In this document: positions 16,940 to 27,046 of the stretch, one piece after another
Layout of the letters: each line of letters starts with the position of its first letter
Numbering within the stretch: position 1 is the stretch's first letter
Source of the DNA: Clostridium chauvoei
GTDB lineage: Bacteria > Bacillota > Clostridia > Clostridiales > Clostridiaceae
Length of the DNA: 64,000 nt
NCBI RefSeq assembly: GCF_002327185.1
Contig: NZ_CP018624.1
Coordinates: 1,968,660-2,032,659 of the forward strand
Direction: 5' to 3'
The notes under the pieces: generated by a model
What the model was told of the DNA's origin: nothing
The model's database searches: none
What the model saw: only the letters and a program-made list of their open reading frames with translations
Translations under genes and position numbers: made by a program

Positions 16940-18049
16940 TTATTCTGTAACTCTCTCATATAAATTTAAATACTCTTTAGCCATATTATTTCCGTCAAAT
17001 TTCCCAACAAAGCTTTCTTCTGCTTTTTTTGCCATAGTTTTTAATTGTTGTTTATTATCTAATAGATACTTTAAACTATTATAAAGCTCTTCTGAATTTA
17101 AATCTTTTAATAATAACCCATTTTCTTTATCTTTTATAACTTCTGGAATTCCTCCTACATTAGATGCAACTACAGGGATCCCTTGTGAAATAGCTTCAAG
17201 AATAACCATAGGTAATCCTTCACTTTCTGATGGTAATGTTAATATATCAAAACGTGGCATAACATTTATGTCAGGTCTCTTAACAGCGCCCATGCAAACT
17301 ACCGTATCTTCTAAGTTGTATTCTTTTATTTTTTCATGTAATGTAGACTCATCTTCTCCATCACCTACAAATACAACTTCAAAATCGTCTCTTACTTCTC
17401 TTAACTTCTTTGTAGCTTCTAAAAGATAATTCCATCCTTTTGGTCTAACTATAGCTCCAACAAATCCTATAACTGTTTTTTCTGTAGCTATTTTTTCAGC
17501 AGTAACTTTTTCTATACCATTATAAATAGTTATTACTTGCTTCGGATCTATTTCTACTTCTTTAATAGCATACTCTCTAGTTTCATTACTTACCCCAACA
17601 AATGTTATATTTTTATTTCTACTAGCCTTTGCTGAAAGTTTTCCTAATGCTAAGGATTTGCTATTTGGTATAAATTTAGCATGTATTGTGCATACTATTG
17701 GAGCCTTTATTCTTCTTATATAGTTTACCAGTCCTATAGATGCTACACTATGACCGTGAATAATTACTTTTTTATCTGGATGCTTACTCTTAATTGTCTT
17801 TAGTACCTTTTTAACAGGAAGACCAAAGATAGCAAAATATCCTGAATATCTATTTTCACATTCTACAGGAATTAACGTAACACCTAGTTTTTCTAATTCC
17901 TTCATAGCTTTTTCAGATTCCTCATGTCTATAGTAGCATACATAAACTTTTATGCCTTCACTAATTTGGTTTTTTATTAAGTTATTTACAACTGTAAAGA
18001 TACCCCCAGAATAATTTATAAGGTTATGAACTACAACTAAATCTTTCAT
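16940..18049 (-). CDS. Family 4 glycosyltransferase
   Basis: 369 residues from ATG 18049, five bases after GAGGT and 1 base past the stop of the polymerase gene (coupled); the TTG at 18061 is too close. GT-B fold features: N-terminal HNLINYSGGIFTVV, then IGFVGAIVRPKGWNYLLEA (donor domain), VVFVGDGEDE and the E-x7-E motif in PSESEGLPMVILEA. Retaining glycosyltransferase for one linkage of the repeat unit; sugar unknown. Confidence 0.88.
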   Translation of the reverse strand: MKDLVVVHNLINYSGGIFTVVNNLIKNQISEGIKVYVCYYRHEESEKAMKELEKLGVTLIPVECENRYSGYFAIFGLPVKKVLKTIKSKHPDKKVIIHGHSVASIGLVNYIRRIKAPIVCTIHAKFIPNSKSLALGKLSAKASRNKNITFVGVSNETREYAIKEVEIDPKQVITIYNGIEKVTAEKIATEKTVIGFVGAIVRPKGWNYLLEATKKLREVRDDFEVVFVGDGEDESTLHEKIKEYNLEDTVVCMGAVKRPDINVMPRFDILTLPSESEGLPMVILEAISQGIPVVASNVGGIPEVIKDKENGLLLKDLNSEELYNSLKYLLDNKQQLKTMAKKAEESFVGKFDGNNMAKEYLNLYERVTE

Positions 18050-18050
18050 A

Positions 18051-19406
18051 CTATACCTCAATCTTTTCTGAACTACTATAAAAACACATAGCTAATGCTA
18101 TTGGAATCCAAAGTGTCTTATCTCCTGTTGCTGAATAGAATGTACCACATATTAATACACTAACTGTACCCATAAGTATAGAATATGCTATTGGATTATT
18201 ATTCTTCTTTATAAAACTTCCTAATCTCTTAATAACTGTTCCAAATAATGTTAAGAATAAACCTAATGCTATAAAGCCTCCAGCTGTTAAGAAATCAAAG
18301 AATACACTATGGTTCATAAACTCCATTTTTTCTCTAAAGTTAGCTATTCCATATCCAAAAATAGGATTTTGGAATCCAAATTTTAATGCATTAGTATACA
18401 GAATAAATCTTACATCCTCTTTAATTGATCCACCAAAATCAAATAATCTTTCAAAAATAACTGAATATTTATGGAAAATTATATTCTTTATTGTTCCACC
18501 AAAAACAAGTAAGATAACAGCCATTATAGCTATAACTGTGCTTAATATTATTACCTTTTTCTTAGTAAAGTTTATTTTTCTCTTTATTTTTGTTCCCCTA
18601 AATATAAATAACATTATAAATAGTCCACCAGCTATTCCTACTAAACTTCCTCTTGAAGCTGTTTTAAGAGTATAGTTTAAGCTAATTAAGAATGGTATCA
18701 ATAATATAAGTTCTTTTTTTAATAAAGTTTGAGTTCTAAACCTATATAGTAAATATGCTGCAATCATAATTACTAAGCATGTATATATTAAACCTAATGA
18801 ATTAGCATCTCCTCTTACAAAAGCTAATCTGTTTAAATATCCATATACTTTATATCCAAGCATCTTATTTATTGACATATATCCTAATATTAATGAATGT
18901 CCTAATCCTAATGTATAATAACCAAAAAATCTTTTTACAGAAATTATATTATTAGTAATTAATATATATATAAATATAATTGTTATTAATGCTGTTAATA
19001 CTGGTTGTATAAGTGATAAGTCAAACTTATGAACAACTGAACATATTGCAAGCCATACTAATAATATTGCACATATAATAATTTCTCTTTTTTTACATAC
19101 TTCTATAATTGAATCTTTAATTTTCCACTTAACTGTGTATATGGTACTTAACATTAAAGTAACCATAATTATTTGGAAGGGAGAAATCCCCCACATTACC
19201 GGAATAAAATTACTAGTACCTAGTAAAATAGCTATAAATCTTATATCTGAAATAGCAAAAACCAACATTGTTAGTAATATTACAAATCTTAGTGATGTAG
19301 CCATAACCGGAGAGCAAATATACACATTTAAAATTATGAAAAGAATTAAATGTGTTACATCATTTGCTAGAATCTTATTAAAATCTATTTTCTTCATCTT
19401 CTCCAT
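18051..19406 (-). CDS. O-antigen ligase/Wzy-like polysaccharide polymerase
   Basis: 451 residues with about eleven hydrophobic helices. The Wzy_C/O-antigen-ligase pattern is visible: RGDANSLGLIYT (about 199-210), KTASRGSLVGIAGG (about 249-262), then the large outer loop with FGYGIANFREKMEFMNHSVF. Wzy proteins polymerise lipid-linked repeat units outside the membrane. A second Wzy-like gene is at 33336. I kept ATG 19406; the ATG three codons later is also possible. It lies between capG and a GT4. Confidence 0.85.
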   Translation of the reverse strand: MEKMKKIDFNKILANDVTHLILFIILNVYICSPVMATSLRFVILLTMLVFAISDIRFIAILLGTSNFIPVMWGISPFQIIMVTLMLSTIYTVKWKIKDSIIEVCKKREIIICAILLVWLAICSVVHKFDLSLIQPVLTALITIIFIYILITNNIISVKRFFGYYTLGLGHSLILGYMSINKMLGYKVYGYLNRLAFVRGDANSLGLIYTCLVIMIAAYLLYRFRTQTLLKKELILLIPFLISLNYTLKTASRGSLVGIAGGLFIMLFIFRGTKIKRKINFTKKKVIILSTVIAIMAVILLVFGGTIKNIIFHKYSVIFERLFDFGGSIKEDVRFILYTNALKFGFQNPIFGYGIANFREKMEFMNHSVFFDFLTAGGFIALGLFLTLFGTVIKRLGSFIKKNNNPIAYSILMGTVSVLICGTFYSATGDKTLWIPIALAMCFYSSSEKIEV

Positions 19407-19448
19407 TTACAATAAATCTCCTCTAATAATCCTGTAAACTTCTGTTTA

Positions 19449-20573
19449 TTATTTTCCCCAAGTTACTTTATTTATTATCTTAGTAAAGCTTTGTATTATC
19501 TTTACAACTTTAACTGATACATTTTCATCATGATAATCTATTGCTAATAATGCTGGTTCTTTATTTTCTTGCATTGCTTTAGCTAAATCTATAGATTGAA
19601 GTATATCATTTTTCTTAATTCCTCCAACTATTACAGATCCCTTATCAAGAACTTCTGGTCTTTCAGTACTAGTTCTTATTAATATTCCTGGGAAATTAAG
19701 CATTGCTGATTCTTCACTTAAAGTTCCGCTATCTGAAAGTACACAGAATGAATTCATTTGAAGTTTATTATATGCCATAAATCCAAATGGTTTTAATTGT
19801 CTTACTAATGGATGGAACTTAATTTGTTTTTCTTCAATTCTCTTCCAGCTTCTTGGATGAGTTGAATATATTATTGGCATATTATATTGTTCTGCAACTG
19901 TATTTAATGCTTCTACTAATCCAAATAAGTTTTCATCATTATCTATATTTTCTTCTCTATGAGCACTTACTAATATATATTTTCCTGATTCTAAATTTAA
20001 CTCTTCAAGTACATTTGAAGCTTGTATTTTATCCATGTTTTTACTTAAAACTTCTTTCATAGGTGAACCTGTTACATATATATGTTCTTTTCTAAAGCCT
20101 TCACTTAAAAGATATCTTCTACTATGTTCTGTATATGTTAAGTTAATATCACTTATATGATCAACTATCTTTCTATTTATTTCTTCTGGAACATTTTGAT
20201 CAAAGCATCTATTTCCAGCTTCCATATGGAATATTGGCACTTTAAGTCTCTTAGCTGAAATTGCTGCTAAACAACTATTAGTGTCTCCTAAAACTAATAT
20301 TGCATCTGGCTTTACTTCTTGAATAATTCTATAGCTTTCAGCTATTATATTACCCATAGTTTCTCCTAAATGATTTCCAACTACTCCTAAGAAATGATCT
20401 GGCTTTCTTAATCCTAATTCTTCAAAGAATATATCATTTAAAGTGTAGTCCCAGTTTTGTCCTGTATGAACTAATACATGATCAAAATATTTATCACAAG
20501 ACTTAATTACTTCTGAAAGTCTTATTATTTCTGGTCTTGTACCTACTATGGTCATTAGTTTTAATTTTTGCAT
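19449..20573 (-). CDS. capG: UDP-N-acetylglucosamine 2-epimerase-fold enzyme, CapG/FnlC type
   Basis: 374 residues with the GT-B-like WecB fold: IVGTRPEIIRLSEVI at 10-24, VLGDTNS near 95, HMEAGNRCFDQNVPEEINRK near 116, HREENI near 210, and a C-terminal SDSGTLSEESAML. Alone it could be WecB, but it follows capE and capF directly, so the CapG/FnlC role fits better: last step to UDP-N-acetyl-L-fucosamine by C2 epimerisation of the talose isomer. The start follows GAGGAGG. Confidence 0.85.
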   Translation of the reverse strand: MQKLKLMTIVGTRPEIIRLSEVIKSCDKYFDHVLVHTGQNWDYTLNDIFFEELGLRKPDHFLGVVGNHLGETMGNIIAESYRIIQEVKPDAILVLGDTNSCLAAISAKRLKVPIFHMEAGNRCFDQNVPEEINRKIVDHISDINLTYTEHSRRYLLSEGFRKEHIYVTGSPMKEVLSKNMDKIQASNVLEELNLESGKYILVSAHREENIDNDENLFGLVEALNTVAEQYNMPIIYSTHPRSWKRIEEKQIKFHPLVRQLKPFGFMAYNKLQMNSFCVLSDSGTLSEESAMLNFPGILIRTSTERPEVLDKGSVIVGGIKKNDILQSIDLAKAMQENKEPALLAIDYHDENVSVKVVKIIQSFTKIINKVTWGK

Positions 20574-20593
20574 TTTGTGCCTCCTCTATACAT

Positions 20594-21703
20594 CTATACT
20601 TCTAAAAAGAAAGTATCTGGTTTTTTTTGATCAAATATTTCGTTTGACCAAAATAGTGTTATTACTTCATCATTACCTATATTAGTAATTGAGTGAGTAT
20701 AACCTATTGGAATATCTAAAACTGTTGGATTTTCTCCATCTACAGTATAAGTTATAACTTTATCTTCATCAATTTTTCTAAACTTTATTTCTGCATTTCC
20801 TTGAATAACTAAGAATTTCTCAACCTTAGTATGGTGATAATGGTTTCCTCTTGTTATTCCTGGTTTAGTTTTAGATATAAATATTTGTCCAAATTCTTTT
20901 GACTTAATTAATTCTGCAAGCCATCCTCTATTATCAACTTTTTTATCTAAAGTATAAGAAAAATTATCTTCTTCTAAATATGATAAGTATGTGCTATGAA
21001 GTACTTTTGTAAATTCATCAGCAAAGTTTGGAATAATACTTGTCTTTCTAATAGCTTTGAATGCATTTAAACTGTCTACTATTTTACCTAAAGTCGCTTT
21101 ATGTACTACATCAACTTCTTTAAATTGTAAACCCTTATTTTCTTTTTCTTCTAATTCGTTAACAAAGCATCTTATTACATCATCTATATAAACTAACGTC
21201 ATTTCTTTAGTAGGATCTGAAATCCAAACTTCTTCTCCTCTTGCTATGTTATGACAGAAAGTTGCAACTGCTGAGTTATAATTTGGTCTGCACCATTTAC
21301 CAAATACATTTGGTAATCTATATATAAGAACATTTGCCCCTGTTTCTTTATTATATTTTTCTAATGCTTCTTCTGCATACTTTTTGCTCTTTCCGTATGC
21401 ATTATCTAGTTCTGCTTGTATTGAAGAAGTAATTAATATCGGAGTTGTTTTATTAGCTTTAATTAATTCATCTACTAAAATAGTAGTTAAATTAGAATTT
21501 CCTTCAAAAAATTCTTTATCATCTTTTGGTCTATTTATTCCTGCTAAATGAAAAATAAAATCTGCTTCTAAAGCTCCTTTTACTAATTCTTCTGTTGTAT
21601 TTTCTTTATCTATTAATATTAAATCATGGTTACTTGTTTCTTTTAACTTGCAAACTAGATTTTTACCAATAAACCCATTAGCTCCTGTAATTAAAACTTT
21701 CAT
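20594..21703 (-). CDS. capF: CapF/FnlB reductase-cupin enzyme for UDP-FucNAc
   Basis: 369 residues, the two-domain CapF layout. N-terminal short-chain dehydrogenase with GANGFIGKNLV (7-17), SSIQAELDNAYGKSKKYAEE (catalytic Tyr and Lys) and YRLPNVFGKWCRP; C-terminal cupin from about 255 with GITRGNHYHHTKVEKFLV, whose His and Glu residues bind metal. It acts between CapE and CapG in making UDP-N-acetyl-L-fucosamine. Gene order capE-capF-capG, all minus with short gaps, supports the pathway. Confidence 0.92.
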   Translation of the reverse strand: MKVLITGANGFIGKNLVCKLKETSNHDLILIDKENTTEELVKGALEADFIFHLAGINRPKDDKEFFEGNSNLTTILVDELIKANKTTPILITSSIQAELDNAYGKSKKYAEEALEKYNKETGANVLIYRLPNVFGKWCRPNYNSAVATFCHNIARGEEVWISDPTKEMTLVYIDDVIRCFVNELEEKENKGLQFKEVDVVHKATLGKIVDSLNAFKAIRKTSIIPNFADEFTKVLHSTYLSYLEEDNFSYTLDKKVDNRGWLAELIKSKEFGQIFISKTKPGITRGNHYHHTKVEKFLVIQGNAEIKFRKIDEDKVITYTVDGENPTVLDIPIGYTHSITNIGNDEVITLFWSNEIFDQKKPDTFFLEV

Positions 21704-21766
21704 TTTGTAAGCCTCCGTAATAATATTTAAGCTAAGGAGAAATAAATCCTCCTTAGATATTTTACT

Positions 21767-22822
21767 CTATACCAATTCTGTTAAGTTAGCTTTATCTGCT
21801 TCTCCATTATTTAATTCATATTGAATATATGGTAATTTAAGAAGCATTCTCTTAACTTCTTCTACATTTACTCTGTTTGTATTATCTGAATTATATTCTT
21901 CATCAGCTCTAAACTTTTCATTACCTTCTGTTACGTACTTAGCATAATTTAAATCTCTATTATCTGATGGTATTTGGAAGTAATTTCCGTGATCAATCGC
22001 TTGAACGAATTCTTCTTTAGTTAATAAAGTTTCATAAGATTTTTCTCCATGTCTAGGTCCTATAATCTTAATTCCTGCATTTGAATTAAAGACTTCCTTT
22101 ACAGCTGTTGCAAGTTCTAGAACTGTACATGCTGGTGCTTTTTGTACAAATATATCTCCTTGTCTTCCATGCTCGTAAGCATATAAAACTAGATCTACTG
22201 ATTCTTCTAATGACATTAAGTATCTAGTCATATTAGGATCTGTTACTGTTAAATCCTTACCTTCTTTTATTTGTTTTATAAATAGCGGAATAACTGATCC
22301 TCTTGATGCCATAACATTACCATATCTAGTAGCACAGAATACTGTTGAATTTTCTCCACTTTCTCCTGCTTCTCTTGCTCTTGCTATCATAACTTTTTCA
22401 GCTAAAGCCTTTGACATTCCCATTGCATTAACAGGATAAACAGCTTTATCTGTACTTAATAATATAACCTTTGATACCTTATTTTCTATTGCTGCTTTAA
22501 ATACATTATCTGATCCTTGTACATTTGTTTTTATAGCTTCCATAGGATAGAACTCACATGAAGGTACTTGCTTTAAAGCTGCTGCATGGAATACATAATC
22601 AACACCTCTCATAGCATGATTTATACTTTCAAAATCTCTTACATCTCCAATATAATACTTAACCTTTTCACTTTTTATATAAGTTCTCATATCATCTTGC
22701 TTTTTTTCATCTCTTGAAAATATTCTTATTTCTTTAATGTCTGTATCAATAAATCTCTTTAGAACAGTATGACCAAAAGATCCTGTACCTCCAGTAATTA
22801 AAAGAACCTTATCTTTAAACAT
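21767..22822 (-). CDS. capE: UDP-GlcNAc 4,6-dehydratase/5-epimerase, CapE/FnlA type
   Basis: 351 residues, soluble SDR. GGTGSFGHTVLKRF (10-23) binds NAD; the region STDKAVYPVNAMGMSKALAE carries the M-x3-K active site in place of Tyr-x3-Lys. It converts UDP-GlcNAc to the keto-deoxy intermediate that CapF reduces. It is distinguished from the longer membrane-bound CapD-type protein at 31220 by having no transmembrane helices. The start follows GGAGGCGAGTAAT. Confidence 0.92.
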   Translation of the reverse strand: MFKDKVLLITGGTGSFGHTVLKRFIDTDIKEIRIFSRDEKKQDDMRTYIKSEKVKYYIGDVRDFESINHAMRGVDYVFHAAALKQVPSCEFYPMEAIKTNVQGSDNVFKAAIENKVSKVILLSTDKAVYPVNAMGMSKALAEKVMIARAREAGESGENSTVFCATRYGNVMASRGSVIPLFIKQIKEGKDLTVTDPNMTRYLMSLEESVDLVLYAYEHGRQGDIFVQKAPACTVLELATAVKEVFNSNAGIKIIGPRHGEKSYETLLTKEEFVQAIDHGNYFQIPSDNRDLNYAKYVTEGNEKFRADEEYNSDNTNRVNVEEVKRMLLKLPYIQYELNNGEADKANLTELV

Positions 22823-22859
22823 ATTACTCGCCTCCGTATTTTACCCTTAATGTTTTTCT

Positions 22860-23801
22860 TTAATTATTTAACAAATTGTTAGCTTTTTTATTTATATTAA
22901 ATATTTTTTTATACTTTTCATCTAATATTACTGATGATAAAAAGTATAATTTTCTTAATAAGCTGTTTCCATTTGGATATAAATCCATTCCACTTGTATA
23001 AAGTTTATCTGCTAAAGCATGAAGTTTAGTATTGTCGTTTTCTATTCTTCTCTTTAATTCTTCTAAAGAAAACTTATCATCTTCTCCTCTTAATCTCATT
23101 TCATGCATTTCACTAATATATAAAGATGATAATATTTGATTTTTCTTATTAGTGTTAGTTACACTAGTTTTTCTTACTCTATATTTTAATAATACTTCAT
23201 TAATATTAGAAATACTATATCCAGAGGTTATAAATCTTGAAACTAAATCATAATCTTCTGCATATAATACATGTCTATAGTTTCCGATTTTTATTATATC
23301 CTCTCTTTTAAACATCATTGATGGATGTACCATACAATTTCTATATCTAGATATTTCTTTAATTAACTCTTTATCAGTTACAATGTCTGTTGATTCTTCT
23401 ATAATATTATCTTCCTCATTTATGCAAATTATATTAGTACCTATCATAGAAATATTTTTATTTTTTTCTAGAAAATTAAATTGCTTTTCTAATCTAGTTT
23501 CTACAGATATATCATCTGCATCCATTCTAGCAATATACTTACCTGTTGCAAGGCCTATACCTTTATTTAAAGTATCTACTAATCCTAAATTTTTTTCATT
23601 TATATAAAATCTAATTCTAGAATCCTTTTTTGCATAATCCTCAATTAAATTTTTTAAATCAATATTATTTGGATTGTCTAGTATTATAATAAACTCAAAG
23701 TTTTTAAAGGTTTGATTTAATATAGATTCTATACATTTTCTAACCCATCTTTCTTCTTCATTATAAGCCCCCATTATAATAGATATATCTACCTTATCCA
23801 T
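22860..23801 (-). CDS. Family 2 glycosyltransferase
   Basis: 313 residues from ATG 23801, 6 bases after AAGGAGG and 1 base past the neuA stop; the longer start at 23825 overlaps neuA and lacks a site. GT-A motifs: DISIIMGAYNEEERWVRKC (4-22), IILDNPNNID, GKYIARMDADDIS (metal-binding DADD, about 86-89), LYAEDYDLV. The pattern is typical of galactosyl/GlcNAc-type capsular GT2 enzymes; the donor cannot be told. Coupled to neuA. Confidence 0.88.
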   Translation of the reverse strand: MDKVDISIIMGAYNEEERWVRKCIESILNQTFKNFEFIIILDNPNNIDLKNLIEDYAKKDSRIRFYINEKNLGLVDTLNKGIGLATGKYIARMDADDISVETRLEKQFNFLEKNKNISMIGTNIICINEEDNIIEESTDIVTDKELIKEISRYRNCMVHPSMMFKREDIIKIGNYRHVLYAEDYDLVSRFITSGYSISNINEVLLKYRVRKTSVTNTNKKNQILSSLYISEMHEMRLRGEDDKFSLEELKRRIENDNTKLHALADKLYTSGMDLYPNGNSLLRKLYFLSSVILDEKYKKIFNINKKANNLLNN

Positions 23802-23802
23802 C

Positions 23803-24516
23803 CTAATCCTCCTTAGACTTTTCACAATCCTTCATAAGTGCTTTAGCTACAATTAAATCCACAGGTTCATCTATATCAATTGAACTCGCCCTATCCATTA
23901 TATACGCTTTGCTCTTATCTTCATAGAAACTTTTTGTAATTTCATAATTTTTTACTCTACATATATATATAGCACCATTTATTCTATAAAATGTGCCTAA
24001 TTCTTGTCTTCTTTTAAGATTATTCTTATTAATAAAATCTTTTAATGATAAATCACTCGGTAATGTATTTGATAGTAAAGGTGAATGATCCATTTCACAT
24101 ACGCTTACTACTGAATTTAATTCCTCATCAATTATAAGATTTGCAGCTTTAATAATATCTTTATTAGTTCTTAATGGAGATGTTGGTTGAAGTAATACAA
24201 AGTAATCATATTCCTTACCCATTTCTCTTAATCTTTTTATTACATCTAATAAAACTTCCTCTGTTGAGGAGGTATCCTTTGATAAATTCTCTTCCCTTAA
24301 AAAAGGAACCCAAGCTCCAAAGCTTCTTGAAATATCTGCATATACATCTGAATCTGTAGATACTATAATATCAGTAAATATATTACTTTTCTTTGCATTT
24401 TCTATTGTATGTGCAATTAATGGTTTTCCATTTAAATCAATTATATTTTTATCTTTAATCCCTTTAGATCCGCTTCTAGCAGGGATAATTGCGAGAAATT
24501 TCTTTTCTCTGTACAT
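23803..24516 (-). CDS. neuA: CMP-nonulosonate (acylneuraminate) cytidylyltransferase
   Basis: 237 residues. IIPARSGSKGIKDKNI (10-25) is the CTP-binding signature of the family; FVLLQPTSPLR (about 106-116) and the C-terminal IDIDEPVDLIVA are also conserved. It activates a sialic-type sugar to its CMP derivative for transfer. The synthase genes neuB, neuC and neuD lie about 10 kb upstream in another transcription unit, while a sialyltransferase-like gene is two genes upstream here. Whether the substrate is Neu5Ac or legionaminic acid is not settled by sequence. Confidence 0.88.
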   Translation of the reverse strand: MYREKKFLAIIPARSGSKGIKDKNIIDLNGKPLIAHTIENAKKSNIFTDIIVSTDSDVYADISRSFGAWVPFLREENLSKDTSSTEEVLLDVIKRLREMGKEYDYFVLLQPTSPLRTNKDIIKAANLIIDEELNSVVSVCEMDHSPLLSNTLPSDLSLKDFINKNNLKRRQELGTFYRINGAIYICRVKNYEITKSFYEDKSKAYIMDRASSIDIDEPVDLIVAKALMKDCEKSKED

Positions 24517-24539
24517 TGTATAACACCTCTAAAAATATA

Positions 24540-25948
24540 TTATTTTATAACCTTTTTAAGATTTACTAATACTCCTGCAATTATTATAATGATTAAAGCC
24601 CATCTAACTAACATCATATCTATAAATACATAATGGAATATCATAACTACTAAAATAGCTGCTAATGCATATATGTAATATACGAATGGGAAATCCTTTC
24701 TCTTTAATACAAGTCTTACTATTATCTCATGGAATACAAATAATAATGCATAAGAAATAGTTGTTGCTATAGCAGCTCCTAGTCCTCCTATTTTAGGAAT
24801 TAATAAAAAGTTAATTACAATATTAACTATAGCCGCTAACATGGTTCCTGTAGATATTAACGTACTTTTCTTTCTGTAAAATTCGTAATTTACACCAAAT
24901 GTATATAAAAATACAAAATAATATGCTAAAACAACCATAGGTATTATTCCTATACCAGGCCAGAAAACTTTACTTGCTAAAAACTTCATCATTTCTGGAG
25001 AAGCTAAAGTAAATAATCCTGTAAAAATTGTAAATACAATTATATATATTTTAGCTTTTTCTTTTATTTCTTTATCTAATTTATCTCTTTGCGCATCAAA
25101 ATACCAAGCTACCCATGCACTATTTATTGACATTAATATTATATTTACTATCATACCAATGTTATAAGACATATTGTATAATCCAACTATAGAATCCGTA
25201 GTATATTTTTGAAGCATTACTCTATCAGATTGTGTTAATATCATATGTGAAAGGTTATGTACTATAAGAGGTAAAGCTATTGGCAAGCAGAACTTCCAAT
25301 GTTTTAAACTTATAAATACCTTTCCTTTTCTCATCATATTTATATAAACAACTATTCCAATTAAGACACTTGCTATAACACCAGCGTATATTCTTCCTAA
25401 ATATTTTTCATTATTTAGTGATAATATTATAACTATTGAAACTCCTATGTTTAATAAAGTTGATATAGCTGAAATTAATAAATATTTTTTATAGTCTTTT
25501 TCAAAAACTAATCTACTTGAATTAAATCCTCCAACAAAATCAAAAAATGCCTGTATTACCATTAATATTATTAATGGTACTGCTAATTCAGTAAATTTTG
25601 ATATTGGATTTCTAAAAAATATTGTAAGAAGGAAAACCCCAAAGAAGCTTAATGTTGATAAAAACAATGTACTTGATATATATCCATCATACTCATCTCT
25701 TGGTAAGTTGGCCCTAGCTGTTCCTAATGTTCCATTAATTCCAAGTCCTATAAAAATAGAAATTATACCTAAATATGTAGAATAAATACCTGTAATTCCA
25801 TAATCCGCAGTATCTAATCCTAATAATTTAGTATAAAGTGGCATTGTAAAAAAGTTAATTCCCTTTAAAAGAAAAGTACCTACCGTGTACCATGTTGCTG
25901 CAGAAATCAGAGAATCTCCAGTAAATTTATTTAATATTTTTTTAGCAT
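24540..25948 (-). pseudogene. Wzx-like flippase, frameshifted in an A7 run at the start
   Basis: A MATE/MOP-fold oligosaccharide flippase of about 12 helices. The in-frame part starts at residue MPLYTKLLGLDTADYG (ATG 25844, 434 aa) and lacks helix 1. Upstream, ATG 25948 follows AAGGAGAAAAGT but reads ATG CTA AAA AAA TAT TAA. One more A in the seven-A run (25937-25943) would give MLKKILNKFTGDSLISAA and read straight through into the rest (469 aa). So the gene is one base short: phase-variable, a true mutation or a sequence error. A full-length Wzx exports lipid-linked repeat units. Confidence 0.82.
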
Positions 25949-25958
25949 ACTTTTCTCC

Positions 25959-27044
25959 TTACACCTTAATTTTGTTTAATTCGTCCGTAAATTCTAAAAT
26001 ACTATTTGGCATCTTTACTCCTAAGTCCTTTAGTATTTCTATATATTTTTTATTAACATTCATATTCATAAGCTTATACATAGCAAAATATTTGTTATCT
26101 GATATTACAGGTACGGTTAAATATATAGTGCTTAACCCACTTCCTATTATTATATTCCCCTTACTTCCAACTAAAATTTCTTCTAAAGCTTTATTAGACG
26201 GTAATATTTTTATATTTTCATCTATCATCTCATTTAGATAAAAATTTTCTTCTCGTGGATGATACTTTAAATATATTTTTTTATTATCATCCCTTAAATT
26301 TTTTATAATTTCCTTATATGAATTGTAGGCTTTTTCAGAATATGTTTCTAAAGTTAGTATATAACTATAGTTTATATTACTCTTATCCTTAGTTGATGAA
26401 TCTATTACCTCTTTAAAATATTGCCTTTTTATTTGAATTATATTTTTAAATTTAAATTCTTCTCTTACATACTTAGGATAAAGAACATAATAATTAGACA
26501 CCTTTTTAGATGTCCCATAAACAGCTATTTCTTCATATTTGTTATAAAAGTTAAAATACATTGCTGGTATTGCAACTGGCCTTAAAAGTAAATAATCCTT
26601 TGCTTCTAACTTTTTCTTTGGCAAAATTGTATCTACATATGCTGCTCCCCCATCTTCTATTGCTGATATAGTTGCACCATTTTTAGATAATCTATCTACC
26701 AATATCTGCACCATAATAAAAGTATCATTAAATATAAATATTTCTTCAACACCTTTATTAAGTACATCATTTGTAATATTCCTTATTAATTTACAGTTAT
26801 CTAATGTAAGCTTTCTTTCATTTATTTTTGTTCCATCATTAGCTAATACTCTCTCATCAAATTGGCTACTTGGAATTATATATATTTGTGAAAAATATTT
26901 ATCTAACCATTTGTATTCTTCTTCTCTATAGTTAAAATGCTTAAATAAAATTAAAATATTTTCTTTTTTATTTTTTTGTAATGCTACACTAGAAGAAAGT
27001 AATATATGGTATGGAGTATGTGCAATAAAAACATTAGATTTCAT
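25959..27044 (-). CDS. Putative bacterial sialyltransferase, GT52/GT38-like
   Basis: 361 residues beginning MKSNVFIAHTPYHILLSSS, like the N-terminus of GT52-type enzymes. Three motifs shared by bacterial GT-B sialyltransferases are in order: D/E-D/E-G as IEDGGAAY (about 132-139), HP as KYHPRE (about 259-264), and a Ser/Thr motif GSGLST (about 302-307). These groups bind CMP-sugar and act as the general base in related enzymes. neuA two genes downstream would make its donor. The family call is by motif only; the linkage and exact sugar are unknown. The ATG follows AAAGGAA. Confidence 0.65.
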   Translation of the reverse strand: MKSNVFIAHTPYHILLSSSVALQKNKKENILILFKHFNYREEEYKWLDKYFSQIYIIPSSQFDERVLANDGTKINERKLTLDNCKLIRNITNDVLNKGVEEIFIFNDTFIMVQILVDRLSKNGATISAIEDGGAAYVDTILPKKKLEAKDYLLLRPVAIPAMYFNFYNKYEEIAVYGTSKKVSNYYVLYPKYVREEFKFKNIIQIKRQYFKEVIDSSTKDKSNINYSYILTLETYSEKAYNSYKEIIKNLRDDNKKIYLKYHPREENFYLNEMIDENIKILPSNKALEEILVGSKGNIIIGSGLSTIYLTVPVISDNKYFAMYKLMNMNVNKKYIEILKDLGVKMPNSILEFTDELNKIKV

Positions 27045-27046
27045 TA

